Notes: generated by a model from the sequence alone, not told the origin. DNA of 64,000 bases from Nitratireductor aestuarii (GCF_014641695.1 NZ_BMIF01000001.1:496001-560000), one strand, 5' to 3'; positions 34,950 through 43,813 are shown, counted from the first letter of the stretch. Numbers and translations: made by a program.

Positions 34950-35171
34950 ATGAACAAGAAAATCCTTCTGATTGCACAGATCCTGATGACATTCATGATG
35001 GCCCTGCTGATGTCCGGCATCATGAGCCTCATTGCACTCGGCCCCACCAAGCAGTGGCTGTCGGTATGGCCGATACAGTTCATCATCGCCTGGCCGATCG
35101 CCTTCATCCTCACCCAGTTCACCAGCAAGATCGCCTTTGCACTGGCGCCGAAACTCGCGGCGAAGGTCTGA
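34950..35171 (+). CDS. DUF2798-like small membrane protein
   Basis: 73 residues from the ATG at 34950 (MNKKILLIAQILMTFMMALL). Two hydrophobic helices: the first around residues 5-32, the second WPIQFIIAWPIAFILTQF around 45-62, followed by a short basic end. This matches the DUF2798 pattern, function unknown. No strong ribosome site. A weak hairpin (CAAAGGTCCC...GGGGCCTTTG) lies shortly after the stop. Confidence 0.7.
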   Translation: MNKKILLIAQILMTFMMALLMSGIMSLIALGPTKQWLSVWPIQFIIAWPIAFILTQFTSKIAFALAPKLAAKV

Positions 35172-35325
35172 TCCACTCCTCTAATTTATGCAAAGGTCCC
35201 TCATCTCCTGTGGGGCCTTTGAAGCTCCGAGTTCCTTCCGGACAATGGCGTCGCTGTTGCTTGCGCACCGCAACATGACAATGATACGACGTGCTAATTC
35301 CTATCAATCATGAAAAAGCACGCCC

Positions 35326-36246
35326 ATGAAGTCTCTTCTCGCCCTTGCCACACTCAGCCTCAGCATCAGCACCGCGGCTTTCGCCGGTGACGAGACCCGC
35401 ATCGCGGTGATGACCGCCTTCGCGCCTGAATGGACGGCGATGCAGGGAAAACTGACCGATACGAACGAAGTCGAGATCAACGGCATCAAGTTCCTGCTGG
35501 GCGAACTCGAAGGCAAGGACGTCGTGCTCTTCATGTCGGGCGTCAGCATGGTCAATGCGGCCATGTCGACGCAGCTCGCGCTCGACAATTTCAACATCAG
35601 CGCCATCGTCTTCTCCGGCATCGCCGGTGGTGTGAACCCGTCCTACCACATCGGCGATGTGGTCGTTCCGGCCCGCTGGGGTCAGTATCTGGAAGCCGTG
35701 TTCGCACGCGAAGTTGACGGCAAGTTCGTGCCCCCGAGCTGGGTAAAGCCGGAGTGGGCGAACTATGGCATGATCTTCCCCCGTGCGGTGGACATCGCCC
35801 GTCCCGGCGGCCAGATCGAGGAAAAGTTCTGGTTCGAGACCGATCCGGAGCTGCTGAAGGTGGCCGAAAAGGTTGCCGGCGAGCTCAATCTCCTGAACTG
35901 CGTCGAGGAGAACAAGTGCCTCACCCATGCACCGGAGATCCATGTCGGCGGCAACGGCGTATCCGGCCAGGCCTTCATGGATAATGCCGAGTTCCGGGAC
36001 TACACCTTCAACACCTTCGAAGCGTCCGTTCTTGACATGGAGTCGGCTGCGGTCGCCCATGTTGCGGACGTGAATGGCGTGCCCTTCATCGCCTTCCGCT
36101 CGCTGTCCGACCTTGCCGGCGGCGGTGAAGGCGAAAACGAAATGGGCACCTTCTTCGGCCTGGCATCCAAGAACTCGGCTGCGGTCGTCTCGGCCTTCGT
36201 TGAGGCACTGCCGGCGCAAGCTCCGGAAGAAGCTACCTCCAAGTAA
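35326..36246 (+). CDS. Exported 5'-methylthioadenosine/S-adenosylhomocysteine nucleosidase family protein
   Basis: 306 residues with a clear Sec signal peptide (MKSLLALATLSLSISTAAFA, cleavage near residue 20). The rest is a phosphorylase/nucleosidase fold like MtnN: IAVMTAFAPEWTAM, VFSGIAGGVNPSYHIGDVVVP, catalytic-type DMESAAVAHVADVNGVPFIAFRSLSDLAGG. A short insert with two cysteines (LNCVEENKCLTH) may form a disulphide, consistent with a periplasmic location. MTA/SAH nucleosidases are normally cytosolic, so the substrate pool here is uncertain; a salvage or signal-degrading role is possible. Confidence 0.82.
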   Translation: MKSLLALATLSLSISTAAFAGDETRIAVMTAFAPEWTAMQGKLTDTNEVEINGIKFLLGELEGKDVVLFMSGVSMVNAAMSTQLALDNFNISAIVFSGIAGGVNPSYHIGDVVVPARWGQYLEAVFAREVDGKFVPPSWVKPEWANYGMIFPRAVDIARPGGQIEEKFWFETDPELLKVAEKVAGELNLLNCVEENKCLTHAPEIHVGGNGVSGQAFMDNAEFRDYTFNTFEASVLDMESAAVAHVADVNGVPFIAFRSLSDLAGGGEGENEMGTFFGLASKNSAAVVSAFVEALPAQAPEEATSK

Positions 36247-36257
36247 TTCGGAATATC

Positions 36258-36297
36258 GCGGGCCGCATGGATTTTCAGCGCGGCCCGCATGGGTTTT
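36258..36297 (+). terminator. Likely terminator of the exported nucleosidase gene
   Basis: Perfect 9-bp stem GCGGGCCGC (36258-36266) with GCGGCCCGC (36280-36288), a 13-nt loop, then ATGGGTTTTC. The hairpin begins 12 bases after the stop codon. Confidence 0.6.
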
Positions 36298-36373
36298 CAG
36301 GCTGCTTCTGCTAGAAACGCGAAGGGCCACGATCAAGGTCTCGGCGGAAGCGCGCAGGAAAGCAGGAGTTGTT

Positions 36374-36766
36374 GTGTCAAACGAGTCGCCAGTAACCACC
36401 CCGGAAATCCTCGCCAAGCATCCGGTCGCCTGGCTGCAGCCCATACCGGAAGGCTACAAGATCCCCATCTGGCGCTGGGTGCTTCTGCCAGCCACGGCAC
36501 TGATGCTGAAGCGCAACAAGGGCGTATGGGTCAGCGGAGAATTGAAACTGCTCGCCGACAGCATCCAGTTCACGCAGACGCGCATGATAAAGTCGGCCCG
36601 CAACCCGGGCATTGATTGGAAGTTCCCACTGGCCAACATCCGCAATATCACCACGTCGAAGGGCGTCGCCTCCGAAACATTGGAGTTCGAGCACGACACG
36701 GGCACGATCAAGTTCATGACCGTTCGTTCCGAAGAGTTTGTCGCCAAGGTCAGGCAGGCGATATAG
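36374..36766 (+). CDS. PH/GRAM-like domain protein
   Basis: 130 residues from a GTG at 36374, five bases after CAGGAG. A hydrophobic patch (IPIWRWVLLPATALML) is followed by a beta-rich segment with the look of a bacterial PH/GRAM domain: KGVWVSGELKLLADSIQFTQ, DWKFPLANIRNITTSKG, LEFEHDTGTIKFMTVR, then a C-terminal helix EEFVAKVRQAI. Function not known; such domains bind lipids or peptides. It lies 98 bases ahead of the membrane alpha/beta-hydrolase gene in the same direction. Confidence 0.68.
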   Translation: MSNESPVTTPEILAKHPVAWLQPIPEGYKIPIWRWVLLPATALMLKRNKGVWVSGELKLLADSIQFTQTRMIKSARNPGIDWKFPLANIRNITTSKGVASETLEFEHDTGTIKFMTVRSEEFVAKVRQAI

Positions 36767-36864
36767 TCTGCCGGATAGGACCGGGGCCCACCTTTGCCCG
36801 CGCCGCCGAAACATGTAAGCCTGTGGCGGTGGAATATTCTCGAACTTGAGCAGACAGGTGGCGG

Positions 36865-38574
36865 ATGGCGCGAGATCTCGCAGAACGGTTCATGCGGTCT
36901 CTTTCCGGCATTGGCCTCGTGCTTGGCGTGCTCTTCTTCGCAGCAGCGCTGACCCCCACGCTCGTTCCTAGAACTTACGTCATCCAGGGCATCCTTGCCG
37001 GTGCCGCATTCGCCTCTGGCTATCTTATCGGCGTCTTCATCCGCTGGATCTGGCTCTATCTGGAACTGCCGGCCGTCAACGAGCACACGCGGCGGCGTCT
37101 GAATACGGTCGCGATCACGGCTTCCATCCTGGTTGCGCTCTGGTTTCTCTGGCAGGCGACCGAATGGCAGAATTCCATCCGTCTGCTCATGGACATGGAG
37201 CCGCTCGACTCTGGCCATCCGCTCCTGCTGTCGCTCATCGCCATCGTGACCTTCGTCGTGCTTCTGTGCATCGGACGGGGGTTCAAGTTTCTGGCCGTCC
37301 GCTCATCCCGCTATGGCGCCCGCTACATCCCTCGCCGGGTCGCCAATGTTCTCGGCGTGGCGATTGCCGTGGTGGTCTTCTGGCTGTTGGCCACGGACGT
37401 TTTCTGGCGGTTCGGCTTCAACGCCATTGATGCTTCTTTCCGCGAGTTCGATGCGCTGATCGAGCCCGCAAGCCCGCAGCCGAAAGACCCGAACAAGACA
37501 GGAAGTGCCGCCTCGCTCATCGGTTGGAAGAGCATCGGCCGTGCCGGGCGTGAGTTCATTGCATCCGGCCCGTCGGCGGAGACGATCAGCCTGTTTACCG
37601 GCAAGCCAGCTCAGGAGCCCATCCGCGTCTATGTTGGTCTTCAGGACCAAAGGCCGGCGATGGAGAGGGCCAAACTGGCGCTGGCCGAGCTGCAGCGGGT
37701 CGGCGCCTTCGACCGTTCCGTGCTGGTGGTCGCGGTACCCACTGGAACGGGGTGGCTTGATCCGGCGGCAATGGATTCGCTGGAGTACCTCCACCATGGC
37801 GACGTGGCGACCGTGGCGCTCCAGTACTCCTATCTCAACAGCCCGCTCTCGCTCATCGTCGAGCCGGATCGGGGAGCAGAAGCGGCGAACGCTATCCTGA
37901 CGGTCATTTACGACCATTGGACAAGGCTGCCCAGGGAGAACCGCCCTCGCCTCTATCTCCATGGCCTGAGCCTCGGAGCCCTCAACTCGGAAGCGTCGCT
38001 CGATCTCTTCAAGATCGTTGGCGATCCGATCAACGGGGCGGTGTGGAGCGGGCCACCCTTCGCCAATTCCCTCTGGCGGTCAGTGACGACCGAGCGCAAC
38101 CAGGGTTCGCCTGCGTGGCTGCCGCAATATCGCGATGGCTCGACCATCCGCTTCATGAACCAGGACGGCTATCCAGAGGGTGCCGAATTCGCTCCATGGG
38201 GGCCGATCCGGCTTCTCTATCTTCAATATGCAAGCGACTCCGTCACCTTCTTCAGCCCGCTCGGCTTCTTCCGCCAACCGACCTGGATGCATCAGCCCCG
38301 CGGGCCGGATATTTCGCCGGAGCTGCGCTGGTATCCGGTGGTCACCATGCTGCAGCTACTTGTGGACATGGCCTTCGCCACCACGACGCCGCTTGGCTTC
38401 GGGCATCTCTATGCCCCAGAGCACTACGTCGAAGCCTGGCGGGCGGTCACCGAACCCACAGGCTGGAATGAAGATGAAATTGCCCGGCTGAAGAGCTATC
38501 TGCGGGAGACTATGGACGCAGCCCTCAACTCCGCGGGCAGCGTTGAAGATGCGTACAGCAACCGGGGCGGATAA
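36865..38574 (+). CDS. Membrane-anchored alpha/beta-hydrolase (Abhydrolase_9 type)
   Basis: 569 residues. The first ~180 form an N-terminal bundle of about four or five membrane spans (IGLVLGVLFFAAALTPTLV, GILAGAAFASGYLIGVFIRW, TVAITASILVALWFLW, LLLSLIAIVTFVVLLCIG, VLGVAIAVVVFWLLA). The soluble C-terminal part has a serine nucleophile elbow HGLSLGALN (G-x-S-x-G) around residue 370 and RFMNQDGYPEGAEF further on. This matches the paired Abhydrolase_9_N/Abhydrolase_9 architecture, presumed lipid or ester hydrolases of unknown substrate. Confidence 0.85.
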   Translation: MARDLAERFMRSLSGIGLVLGVLFFAAALTPTLVPRTYVIQGILAGAAFASGYLIGVFIRWIWLYLELPAVNEHTRRRLNTVAITASILVALWFLWQATEWQNSIRLLMDMEPLDSGHPLLLSLIAIVTFVVLLCIGRGFKFLAVRSSRYGARYIPRRVANVLGVAIAVVVFWLLATDVFWRFGFNAIDASFREFDALIEPASPQPKDPNKTGSAASLIGWKSIGRAGREFIASGPSAETISLFTGKPAQEPIRVYVGLQDQRPAMERAKLALAELQRVGAFDRSVLVVAVPTGTGWLDPAAMDSLEYLHHGDVATVALQYSYLNSPLSLIVEPDRGAEAANAILTVIYDHWTRLPRENRPRLYLHGLSLGALNSEASLDLFKIVGDPINGAVWSGPPFANSLWRSVTTERNQGSPAWLPQYRDGSTIRFMNQDGYPEGAEFAPWGPIRLLYLQYASDSVTFFSPLGFFRQPTWMHQPRGPDISPELRWYPVVTMLQLLVDMAFATTTPLGFGHLYAPEHYVEAWRAVTEPTGWNEDEIARLKSYLRETMDAALNSAGSVEDAYSNRGG

Positions 38575-38640
38575 TTGCCCCATTGTCAGGCGACGCTGGT
38601 ATTCTGGCGCGTCCAGGATCCGCTATGGGAAGGCATTTGA

Positions 38641-39381
38641 ATGAGTGACATTGTTACTGCGGGCATGGTGGTAATCGGCGACGAGATCCTGTCAGGCCGC
38701 ACCAAGGACAAGAACGTCGGCCACCTGGCCGACATGCTCACCGCCGTTGGCATTGACCTGAAGCAGGTGCGAATCGTGCCGGACGAGCAGGCCGATATCG
38801 TTGAGGCGGTGAATGCACTGCGCGCCCGCTTCGACTATGTGTTCACGACCGGTGGCATCGGACCAACCCATGACGACATCACGGCGGATACGATCGCGGC
38901 AGCCTTTGGCGTCCCATGCGACTATCACCCGGATGCCTACCCGCTGCTGGAAGCGCACTACGCGGCGCGCGGCATCGAGTTCACCGAGGCCCGAAAGCGG
39001 ATGGCGCGCACGCCGCAAGGCGCGAGCCTCATCGACAATCCGGTTTCCGTCGCGCCAGGCTTCAATATCGGCAATGTCTATGTGATGGCCGGCATCCCGT
39101 CTGTTTTCCAGGCGATGCTGGATAACGTCATTCCGACCCTGCGCACCGGCGCCAAGCTGCTTTCGGGCTCGCTCATTTGTACTTTGGGTGAAGGCACGAT
39201 TGGCGGTCCGCTCGGCGAGATCCAGAAGGCTTTCCCGGAGACGATCATCGGCTCCTATCCGAGGTTCGAGACTTCCGGTCCCTACACCGAGATCGTGGTG
39301 CGCTCGCGCTCGGCCGAGCAGCGGGATGCGGCTCTTGCCGCCGTCAAGGAAATGCTTGACAGTCTTGGCAATGGCGGATGA
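38641..39381 (+). CDS. CinA-like molybdopterin-binding domain protein
   Basis: 246 residues corresponding to the N-terminal (COG1058, MoaB/Mog-fold) domain of CinA: VTAGMVVIGDEILSGRTKDKN, TTGGIGPTHDDITADTIAAAFG, MAGIPSVFQAMLDNV. There is no C-terminal nicotinamide-nucleotide amidase domain, the usual short form in alphaproteobacteria. COG1058 enzymes elsewhere hydrolyse ADP-ribose; actual activity here is unproven. Confidence 0.88.
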   Translation: MSDIVTAGMVVIGDEILSGRTKDKNVGHLADMLTAVGIDLKQVRIVPDEQADIVEAVNALRARFDYVFTTGGIGPTHDDITADTIAAAFGVPCDYHPDAYPLLEAHYAARGIEFTEARKRMARTPQGASLIDNPVSVAPGFNIGNVYVMAGIPSVFQAMLDNVIPTLRTGAKLLSGSLICTLGEGTIGGPLGEIQKAFPETIIGSYPRFETSGPYTEIVVRSRSAEQRDAALAAVKEMLDSLGNGG

Positions 39382-39438
39382 CGCTGCGCACAAGGCGATT
39401 GCCCTTGAGCAGAATTGAAGCAACCGGAGGAGGCTGCA

Positions 39439-40272
39439 GTGGACATTCGGACTCTCTTGGCAATTTTCCATAGCGAAGGTGATGCGCCCCGTCTGCTGGA
39501 CTTCGCCCTGCCCTTTGCCAGCCGGCACCAGAGCCACCTGATCGGCCTCCATGCTGAAGCCCTCCCCGTCGTTCTGGCGACGCCGATGGAAGGCCCGTTC
39601 CTCGCCGTCACCAACGACATGGAACACGAAGCGGCTGAACGCCACGCACGGCTGCGCGACATGGTGGAGGAGCGCGCGCGGGTGGAAGGTGTTTCGCTGG
39701 AATGGCGCGGCTTCGACAGCATCTCCGGCGACTCTGCCGTTTCCGGCATCGACAGCGCCCGCAGTGCCGACCTCGTGGTTGTACTCCAGAATGATCCCAA
39801 AGGCATTGCCGCTGCCGACCTGGAGACACTGCTCTTCCACAGCGGGCGGCCGGTGCTGTTCGTGCCCCACGCCTACACGCGCAACGGTGCGACCTTCCAG
39901 AAGGTGGTGATTGCCTGGAACGGCAGCAAGGAATCCGCCCGTGCCGCCTTCGACGCACTGCCGCTCCTGAAGGAGGCCGGAAGCGTTGAGATCCTGACCA
40001 TTGACGCACCGGATGGCGGCGGCAGTGGCGGAAAGGACGGCACAGCGATAGCAACCGCCCTTGCCCGACATGGCCTGGATGTCACCATCATGGCCCGGCA
40101 ATCGGGCAAGATGGCCGAGGCCGACATCCTAAATGCGGCGATCATGGAGTCTGGCGCCGACCTGCTTGTCATGGGCGCATTCGGGCGTTCGCGGCTGGCG
40201 GAATTCGTCTTCGGCGGAATGACGCGCAGCGTGTTGCAGTCGATAACAGTGCCGACCCTGATGTCGCGCTAG
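39439..40272 (+). CDS. Universal stress protein (UspA family)
   Basis: 277 residues from a GTG at 39439 placed eight bases after GGAGGAGG, a much better start than the in-frame ATG at 39415. It consists of two UspA-like halves; the C-terminal half has VVIAWNGSKESARAAFDALPLL and the nucleotide-loop signature LLVMGAFGRSRLAEFVFGGMTRSVL. It therefore probably binds ATP. It follows the CinA-like gene by 57 bases in the same direction. Confidence 0.88.
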   Translation: MDIRTLLAIFHSEGDAPRLLDFALPFASRHQSHLIGLHAEALPVVLATPMEGPFLAVTNDMEHEAAERHARLRDMVEERARVEGVSLEWRGFDSISGDSAVSGIDSARSADLVVVLQNDPKGIAAADLETLLFHSGRPVLFVPHAYTRNGATFQKVVIAWNGSKESARAAFDALPLLKEAGSVEILTIDAPDGGGSGGKDGTAIATALARHGLDVTIMARQSGKMAEADILNAAIMESGADLLVMGAFGRSRLAEFVFGGMTRSVLQSITVPTLMSR

Positions 40273-40404
40273 CCACATTTTTCAGACTACTTCAGCGGTT
40301 TGAACCGCATTTTTGGCCGAGTCTATTGCCTGACCCGGCCAAATTCGGCTAATTGCCCCCGCATCTTCCGGCGCTATGAGCCACCCCCTTCTGGAGCATG
40401 CAGA

Positions 40405-40902
40405 ATGTCCCTCCCCGATAAAGCCTTTCCCGTCACCTGGGATCAATTTCATCGCGACGCCCGGGCGCTCGCCTGGCGTCTTGCCGGAACCAACAACAAC
40501 TGGAAGGCCATCGTCTGCATCACGCGTGGCGGTCTGGTGCCTGCCGCCGTCATCGCCCGCGAGCTCGGCGTTCGCCTGATCGAGACGGTCTGCGTTGCCT
40601 CCTACCACGACTATAACTCACAGGGTGAGCTGCAGATCCTGAAGGAGATCAACCCCGCACTGCTCGTCGACGAGGGCAAGGACATCCTCATCGTCGACGA
40701 CCTGACCGACACCGGCAAGACGGCTGCGATCGTGCGCGCCATGGTGCCCAAGGCCCATTTCGCCACCATGTATGCGAAGCCGAAGGGCCGCCCGCTGGTC
40801 GATACCTTCGTCACCGAGGTCTCGCAGGACACCTGGATCTACTTCCCCTGGGACATGGGCTTCTCCTACCAGCGCCCGATCGCGGAGAAGGACAAGGAGT
40901 AG
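40405..40902 (+). CDS. gpt: Xanthine phosphoribosyltransferase
   Basis: 165 residues from the ATG at 40405 ([26 protein letters not shown]). PRPP-binding motif [14 protein letters not shown] around residues 94-107; N-terminal [19 protein letters not shown]-terminal [16 protein letters not shown] hood. This is the Gpt type that salvages xanthine and guanine. It is followed by a strong terminator. Confidence 0.93.
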   Translation: MSLPDKAFPVTWDQFHRDARALAWRLAGTNNNWKAIVCITRGGLVPAAVIARELGVRLIETVCVASYHDYNSQGELQILKEINPALLVDEGKDILIVDDLTDTGKTAAIVRAMVPKAHFATMYAKPKGRPLVDTFVTEVSQDTWIYFPWDMGFSYQRPIAEKDKE

Positions 40903-40926
40903 TCCTCCTTTCGTTTGTGTCAGCTG

Positions 40927-40948
40927 AGGCCCCATCCGGGGCCTTTTT
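40927..40948 (+). terminator. Intrinsic terminator of gpt
   Basis: Stem AGGCCCC/GGGGCCT with a four-base loop (ATCC) followed by a T-run, 24 bases after the gpt stop codon. Confidence 0.88.
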
Positions 40949-41070
40949 GCTATCCGGACGAGCGGATTGACCAATTATCTTCGATTATTGTTCGGACGGC
41001 GATTGATCCTATCTGCGGCGAAGCTGTTAGTATCCTTCTGACCCTCCTGAGTCGAAGAGATGCAACTTCG

Positions 41071-41559
41071 ATGCCCGAACGCCAGATCGTTTACCGCCTG
41101 CTGGAGCATTTCCGCCGCTGGATCGGTGGAAATCCGCCGCGTACGCAGGTAGCGGCCCTGCCTTGGCGCAAGACCGAGGATGGCCAGATCGAAGTTCTGC
41201 TGATCACCAGCCGCCGCCGCGGCCGCTGGATCCTGCCCAAGGGTTGGGTGAAGAAAGAAGAAAGTCCTTCAAGCGCCGCCGAACGGGAAGCCTTCGAAGA
41301 AGCAGGGGTGCGGGGTCATGCCGCTTCGAGCGAGTTAGGGCGCTATCAGTACCAAAAGAAGCGCTCGAAGAGCACGCCGCATCGCTTTGAAGTTACTGTC
41401 ATTCCGCTCGAGGTCCTCGAAGAAGTCAAGAAATGGCCGGAGAGAAAGGTGCGCAAGAAGCGCTGGCTGCCGGCGCCTGAAGCGGCCAGGCTGGTGGAGG
41501 AGCGCGAGCTTGCCCGGCTCATTGAGAGCTTTGGTAATCCAAAAGAAAGTGCATCCTGA
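41071..41559 (+). CDS. NUDIX hydrolase (diadenosine/diphosphoinositol polyphosphate hydrolase-like)
   Basis: 162 residues from the ATG at 41071 (MPERQIVYRLLEHFRRWIGG). Canonical Nudix box GWVKKEESPSSAAEREAFEEAG is present in full (about residues 56-77). The strand RGRWILPKGWVKK before it and the KRSKSTPHRFEV segment after it resemble the DIPP/NudF-like group. The frame is open upstream to 40915, but that would run through the gpt terminator and is unlikely. Confidence 0.88.
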   Translation: MPERQIVYRLLEHFRRWIGGNPPRTQVAALPWRKTEDGQIEVLLITSRRRGRWILPKGWVKKEESPSSAAEREAFEEAGVRGHAASSELGRYQYQKKRSKSTPHRFEVTVIPLEVLEEVKKWPERKVRKKRWLPAPEAARLVEERELARLIESFGNPKESAS

Positions 41560-41744
41560 TCCTGCAATTGTGAGGCACTGCACGATTTTCGGTCTTGTGT
41601 CGCGGGCCAACACCCCCTAGCGCTAATCCGACTTGAACCGAAGTGCCCACAGCCACGTTGATCTGCGTCAATGTCCTTGGACCATTTCCACGCTCCAACG
41701 CTCGCGTCCCAGATGCGTCCGATTATGAAGCTTAGCTAATCCCG

Positions 41745-43256
41745 ATGAACAAGACAGCTCCGGTCACCCGTAAACAGACTCTCGACAAGGACCTCGACAA
41801 GATCGTTCACGTCGAGGAGGCAGCGAGTGTTCTCTCGCGCAACCTCATTGCGCCAGGGCTTGGCCTTCTCTTCCTCGCCTTCGCAGGCATCTGGTCCTCC
41901 TTCTATGTGGGTGCCGGTGGGAACGCAGTCATCATCATCGCAGCCGCCGCGATCGGCGCCTACATGGCGCTAAACATCGGCGCCAATGACGTCGCGAACA
42001 ACGTTGGACCTGCCGTGGGCGCCAAGGCGCTCACTATGGGTGGCGCACTCGTTATCGCAGCCATTTTCGAGAGCGCAGGCGCGCTTCTGGCGGGCGGCGA
42101 CGTGGTCGACACCATATCGAAGGGCATCATCGCACCGGAAGCGGTCGGAGATCCTACCCACTTCGTTCTCGCCATGATGGCGGCGCTGCTTTCTTCCGCC
42201 CTCTGGGTGAACCTCGCGACCTGGATTGGTGCTCCGGTTTCTACCACCCATGCCGTGGTGGGCGGCGTGGTTGGCGCCGGCATCGCTGCCGCTGGCTTTT
42301 CCGCAGTAAACTGGCCGATGATGGGCAACATCGCGCTTAGTTGGGTGATTTCGCCCGCGATCGGCGGTGTGGCTGCAGCCCTGGTGCTGCTCTTCATCAA
42401 AACGACGATCGTCTACCAGGACGACAAGATTGCCTCGGCCCGCCGTTGGCTGCCGCTGCTGATCGCCTTCATGGCGGCTGCATTCACCACCTATCTCGTT
42501 ACCAAGGGGCTAACGCACATCATCAGTCTCAGCGGCATGACCCTGCTGGCTGTCGCTGTCGCAAGCTTCTTTATCGTCTGGGCACTTTCCCATGTGCATA
42601 TCCGCAAGCAGTCGGAAGGCATGGAAAACCGCAATCAGTCGCTGCGCAAGCTGTTCAACCTGCCGCTCGTCATCTCGGCCGCCCTGCTCTCCTTTGCCCA
42701 CGGCGCCAATGACGTCGCCAATGCGGTTGGCCCCCTGGCGGCCATTGTTTCTACCGCCCAGTCCGACAGCGTAGCCTCTCATGTTGATATTCCGCTCTGG
42801 GTGATGCTCATCGGCGCGATCGGCATTTCGCTCGGCCTCCTACTCTTCGGTCCGAAGCTCATTCAGATGGTGGGCGACCAGATCACCAAGCTCAACCCGA
42901 TGCGCGCCTTCTGCGTGGCGCTTTCGGCCGCCGTCACCGTCATCATCGCATCCTGGTTCGGGCTCCCGATCAGCTCGACCCACACGGCCGTCGGCGCGAT
43001 CTTCGGCGTCGGTTTCTTCCGTGAGTGGTACACCGCGAATTCAAAGCGCCGTAAGGCCTACCTTGCGCGGAAGAATGGCGGGCAGCTGAAAGAAGCGGAA
43101 AAGGTCGAAAAGCGCGTCACGGCTGAAGAGATCATCCGCCGAAAGCTCGTCCGCCGCGCCCATGTACAAACCATTGTGGCTGCCTGGGTCACCACAGTGC
43201 CCGTATCGGCGGCACTTTCGGCGGCCATCTTCTACGTACTCACCTTCGTCAGCTGA
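41745..43256 (+). CDS. pit: Inorganic phosphate transporter, PiT family
   Basis: 503 residues, about ten to twelve membrane spans, with the duplicated PiT signature GANDVANNVGPAVGAKAL (about residues 80-97) and GANDVANAVGPLAAI (about 322-336), each followed by a serine/threonine-rich SSTHTAVGA or STTHAVVGG block. A soluble basic loop precedes the last helix. Low-affinity metal-phosphate/proton symport is the family's role. It stands alone between 185- and 557-base gaps. Confidence 0.95.
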   Translation: MNKTAPVTRKQTLDKDLDKIVHVEEAASVLSRNLIAPGLGLLFLAFAGIWSSFYVGAGGNAVIIIAAAAIGAYMALNIGANDVANNVGPAVGAKALTMGGALVIAAIFESAGALLAGGDVVDTISKGIIAPEAVGDPTHFVLAMMAALLSSALWVNLATWIGAPVSTTHAVVGGVVGAGIAAAGFSAVNWPMMGNIALSWVISPAIGGVAAALVLLFIKTTIVYQDDKIASARRWLPLLIAFMAAAFTTYLVTKGLTHIISLSGMTLLAVAVASFFIVWALSHVHIRKQSEGMENRNQSLRKLFNLPLVISAALLSFAHGANDVANAVGPLAAIVSTAQSDSVASHVDIPLWVMLIGAIGISLGLLLFGPKLIQMVGDQITKLNPMRAFCVALSAAVTVIIASWFGLPISSTHTAVGAIFGVGFFREWYTANSKRRKAYLARKNGGQLKEAEKVEKRVTAEEIIRRKLVRRAHVQTIVAAWVTTVPVSAALSAAIFYVLTFVS

Positions 43257-43562
43257 GCGGGCGGGCTTCCAGGGCCCCGGAAGCCAACGTTTTCGGGGGT
43301 TCCCAAACATCAACCCCCGAATTGCCGTTTCCACACAATCCACACCGCATAGCCACAAGATGTAGTCTGTTGAACTAAATAATAATCGACAGCTTGCGTT
43401 ATTGTCCTAGACGCGCTTTTATATCCCCATCGGCGATGCGTCGTTTCAGTCGTTCTGCCGACGTCAAATCTTTTTCAGTTTCGCGAGTCATCATTCGCGG
43501 GCCCCCTGGCCCGTACCCGGCGTAATACGTTCGGGTGTTTTGGCACGCGGATGCGATGCGGG
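43257..43562. other. Intergenic region between pit and the nrdJ promoter
   Basis: I see no convincing gene. A reverse-strand frame at 43399-43581 could encode about 31 residues from an inner ATG (MMTRETEKDLTSAERLKRR), with a fair ribosome site, but it is too short to support. The region presumably holds the pit terminator. Confidence 0.5.
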
Positions 43563-43578
43563 GCGCTAAATCTAGTGA
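43563..43578 (+). promoter_or_regulatory. NrdR box 1 (distal) of nrdJ
   Basis: GCGCTAAATCTAGTGA, a partial match to the NrdR consensus acaCwAtATaTwGtgt with the conserved C-T-A core and TAGTG half. It lies exactly 31 bp upstream of box 2, three helical turns, the spacing NrdR uses for cooperative binding. Confidence 0.75.
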
Positions 43579-43593
43579 CAAAGGCAGCGTTTA

Positions 43594-43609
43594 ACACTAT
43601 ATTTAGTGC
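43594..43609 (+). promoter_or_regulatory. NrdR box 2 (proximal) of nrdJ
   Basis: ACACTATATTTAGTGC matches the NrdR consensus at nearly every position. With box 1 it predicts repression of nrdJ by NrdR-ATP/dATP. It ends 204 bases before the nrdJ ATG. Confidence 0.85.
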
Positions 43610-43684
43610 TCGCAGGTACGCTTCCGATTCCATGGATTATGCATCAGTAAGCAATGCTGCTTTGCAGGCGTCTGAAACACCCTA

Positions 43685-43710
43685 CCTTTCCCTGATCGGG
43701 AAAGGGTTTT
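43685..43710 (+). promoter_or_regulatory. Possible leader terminator/attenuator of nrdJ
   Basis: Perfect 8-bp stem CCTTTCCC/GGGAAAGG with a five-base loop (TGATC) followed by GTTTTG. It lies in the nrdJ leader between the NrdR boxes and the start codon. No B12-box or cobalamin riboswitch core was recognised in the leader. Confidence 0.45.
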
Positions 43711-43813
43711 GAACAACCCGTACCGGAGCAGCCGAGCAAACGGCGTTCCTGTGCTGACGGAAACAACGGGGCACGAGGCCCCATCGAGACACTAGAAGGC
43801 GGAAGGGACGAAG

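Noticed and set aside
43399-43581. 60-codon reverse frame between pit and nrdJ
   Set aside because: Its full-length start lies inside an NrdR box; an inner 31-codon version has a fair ribosome site but is too short to support.
43610-43813. Cobalamin riboswitch in the nrdJ leader
   Set aside because: Expected because the enzyme needs B12, but I could not find the B12-box or the conserved core; only a hairpin is visible.
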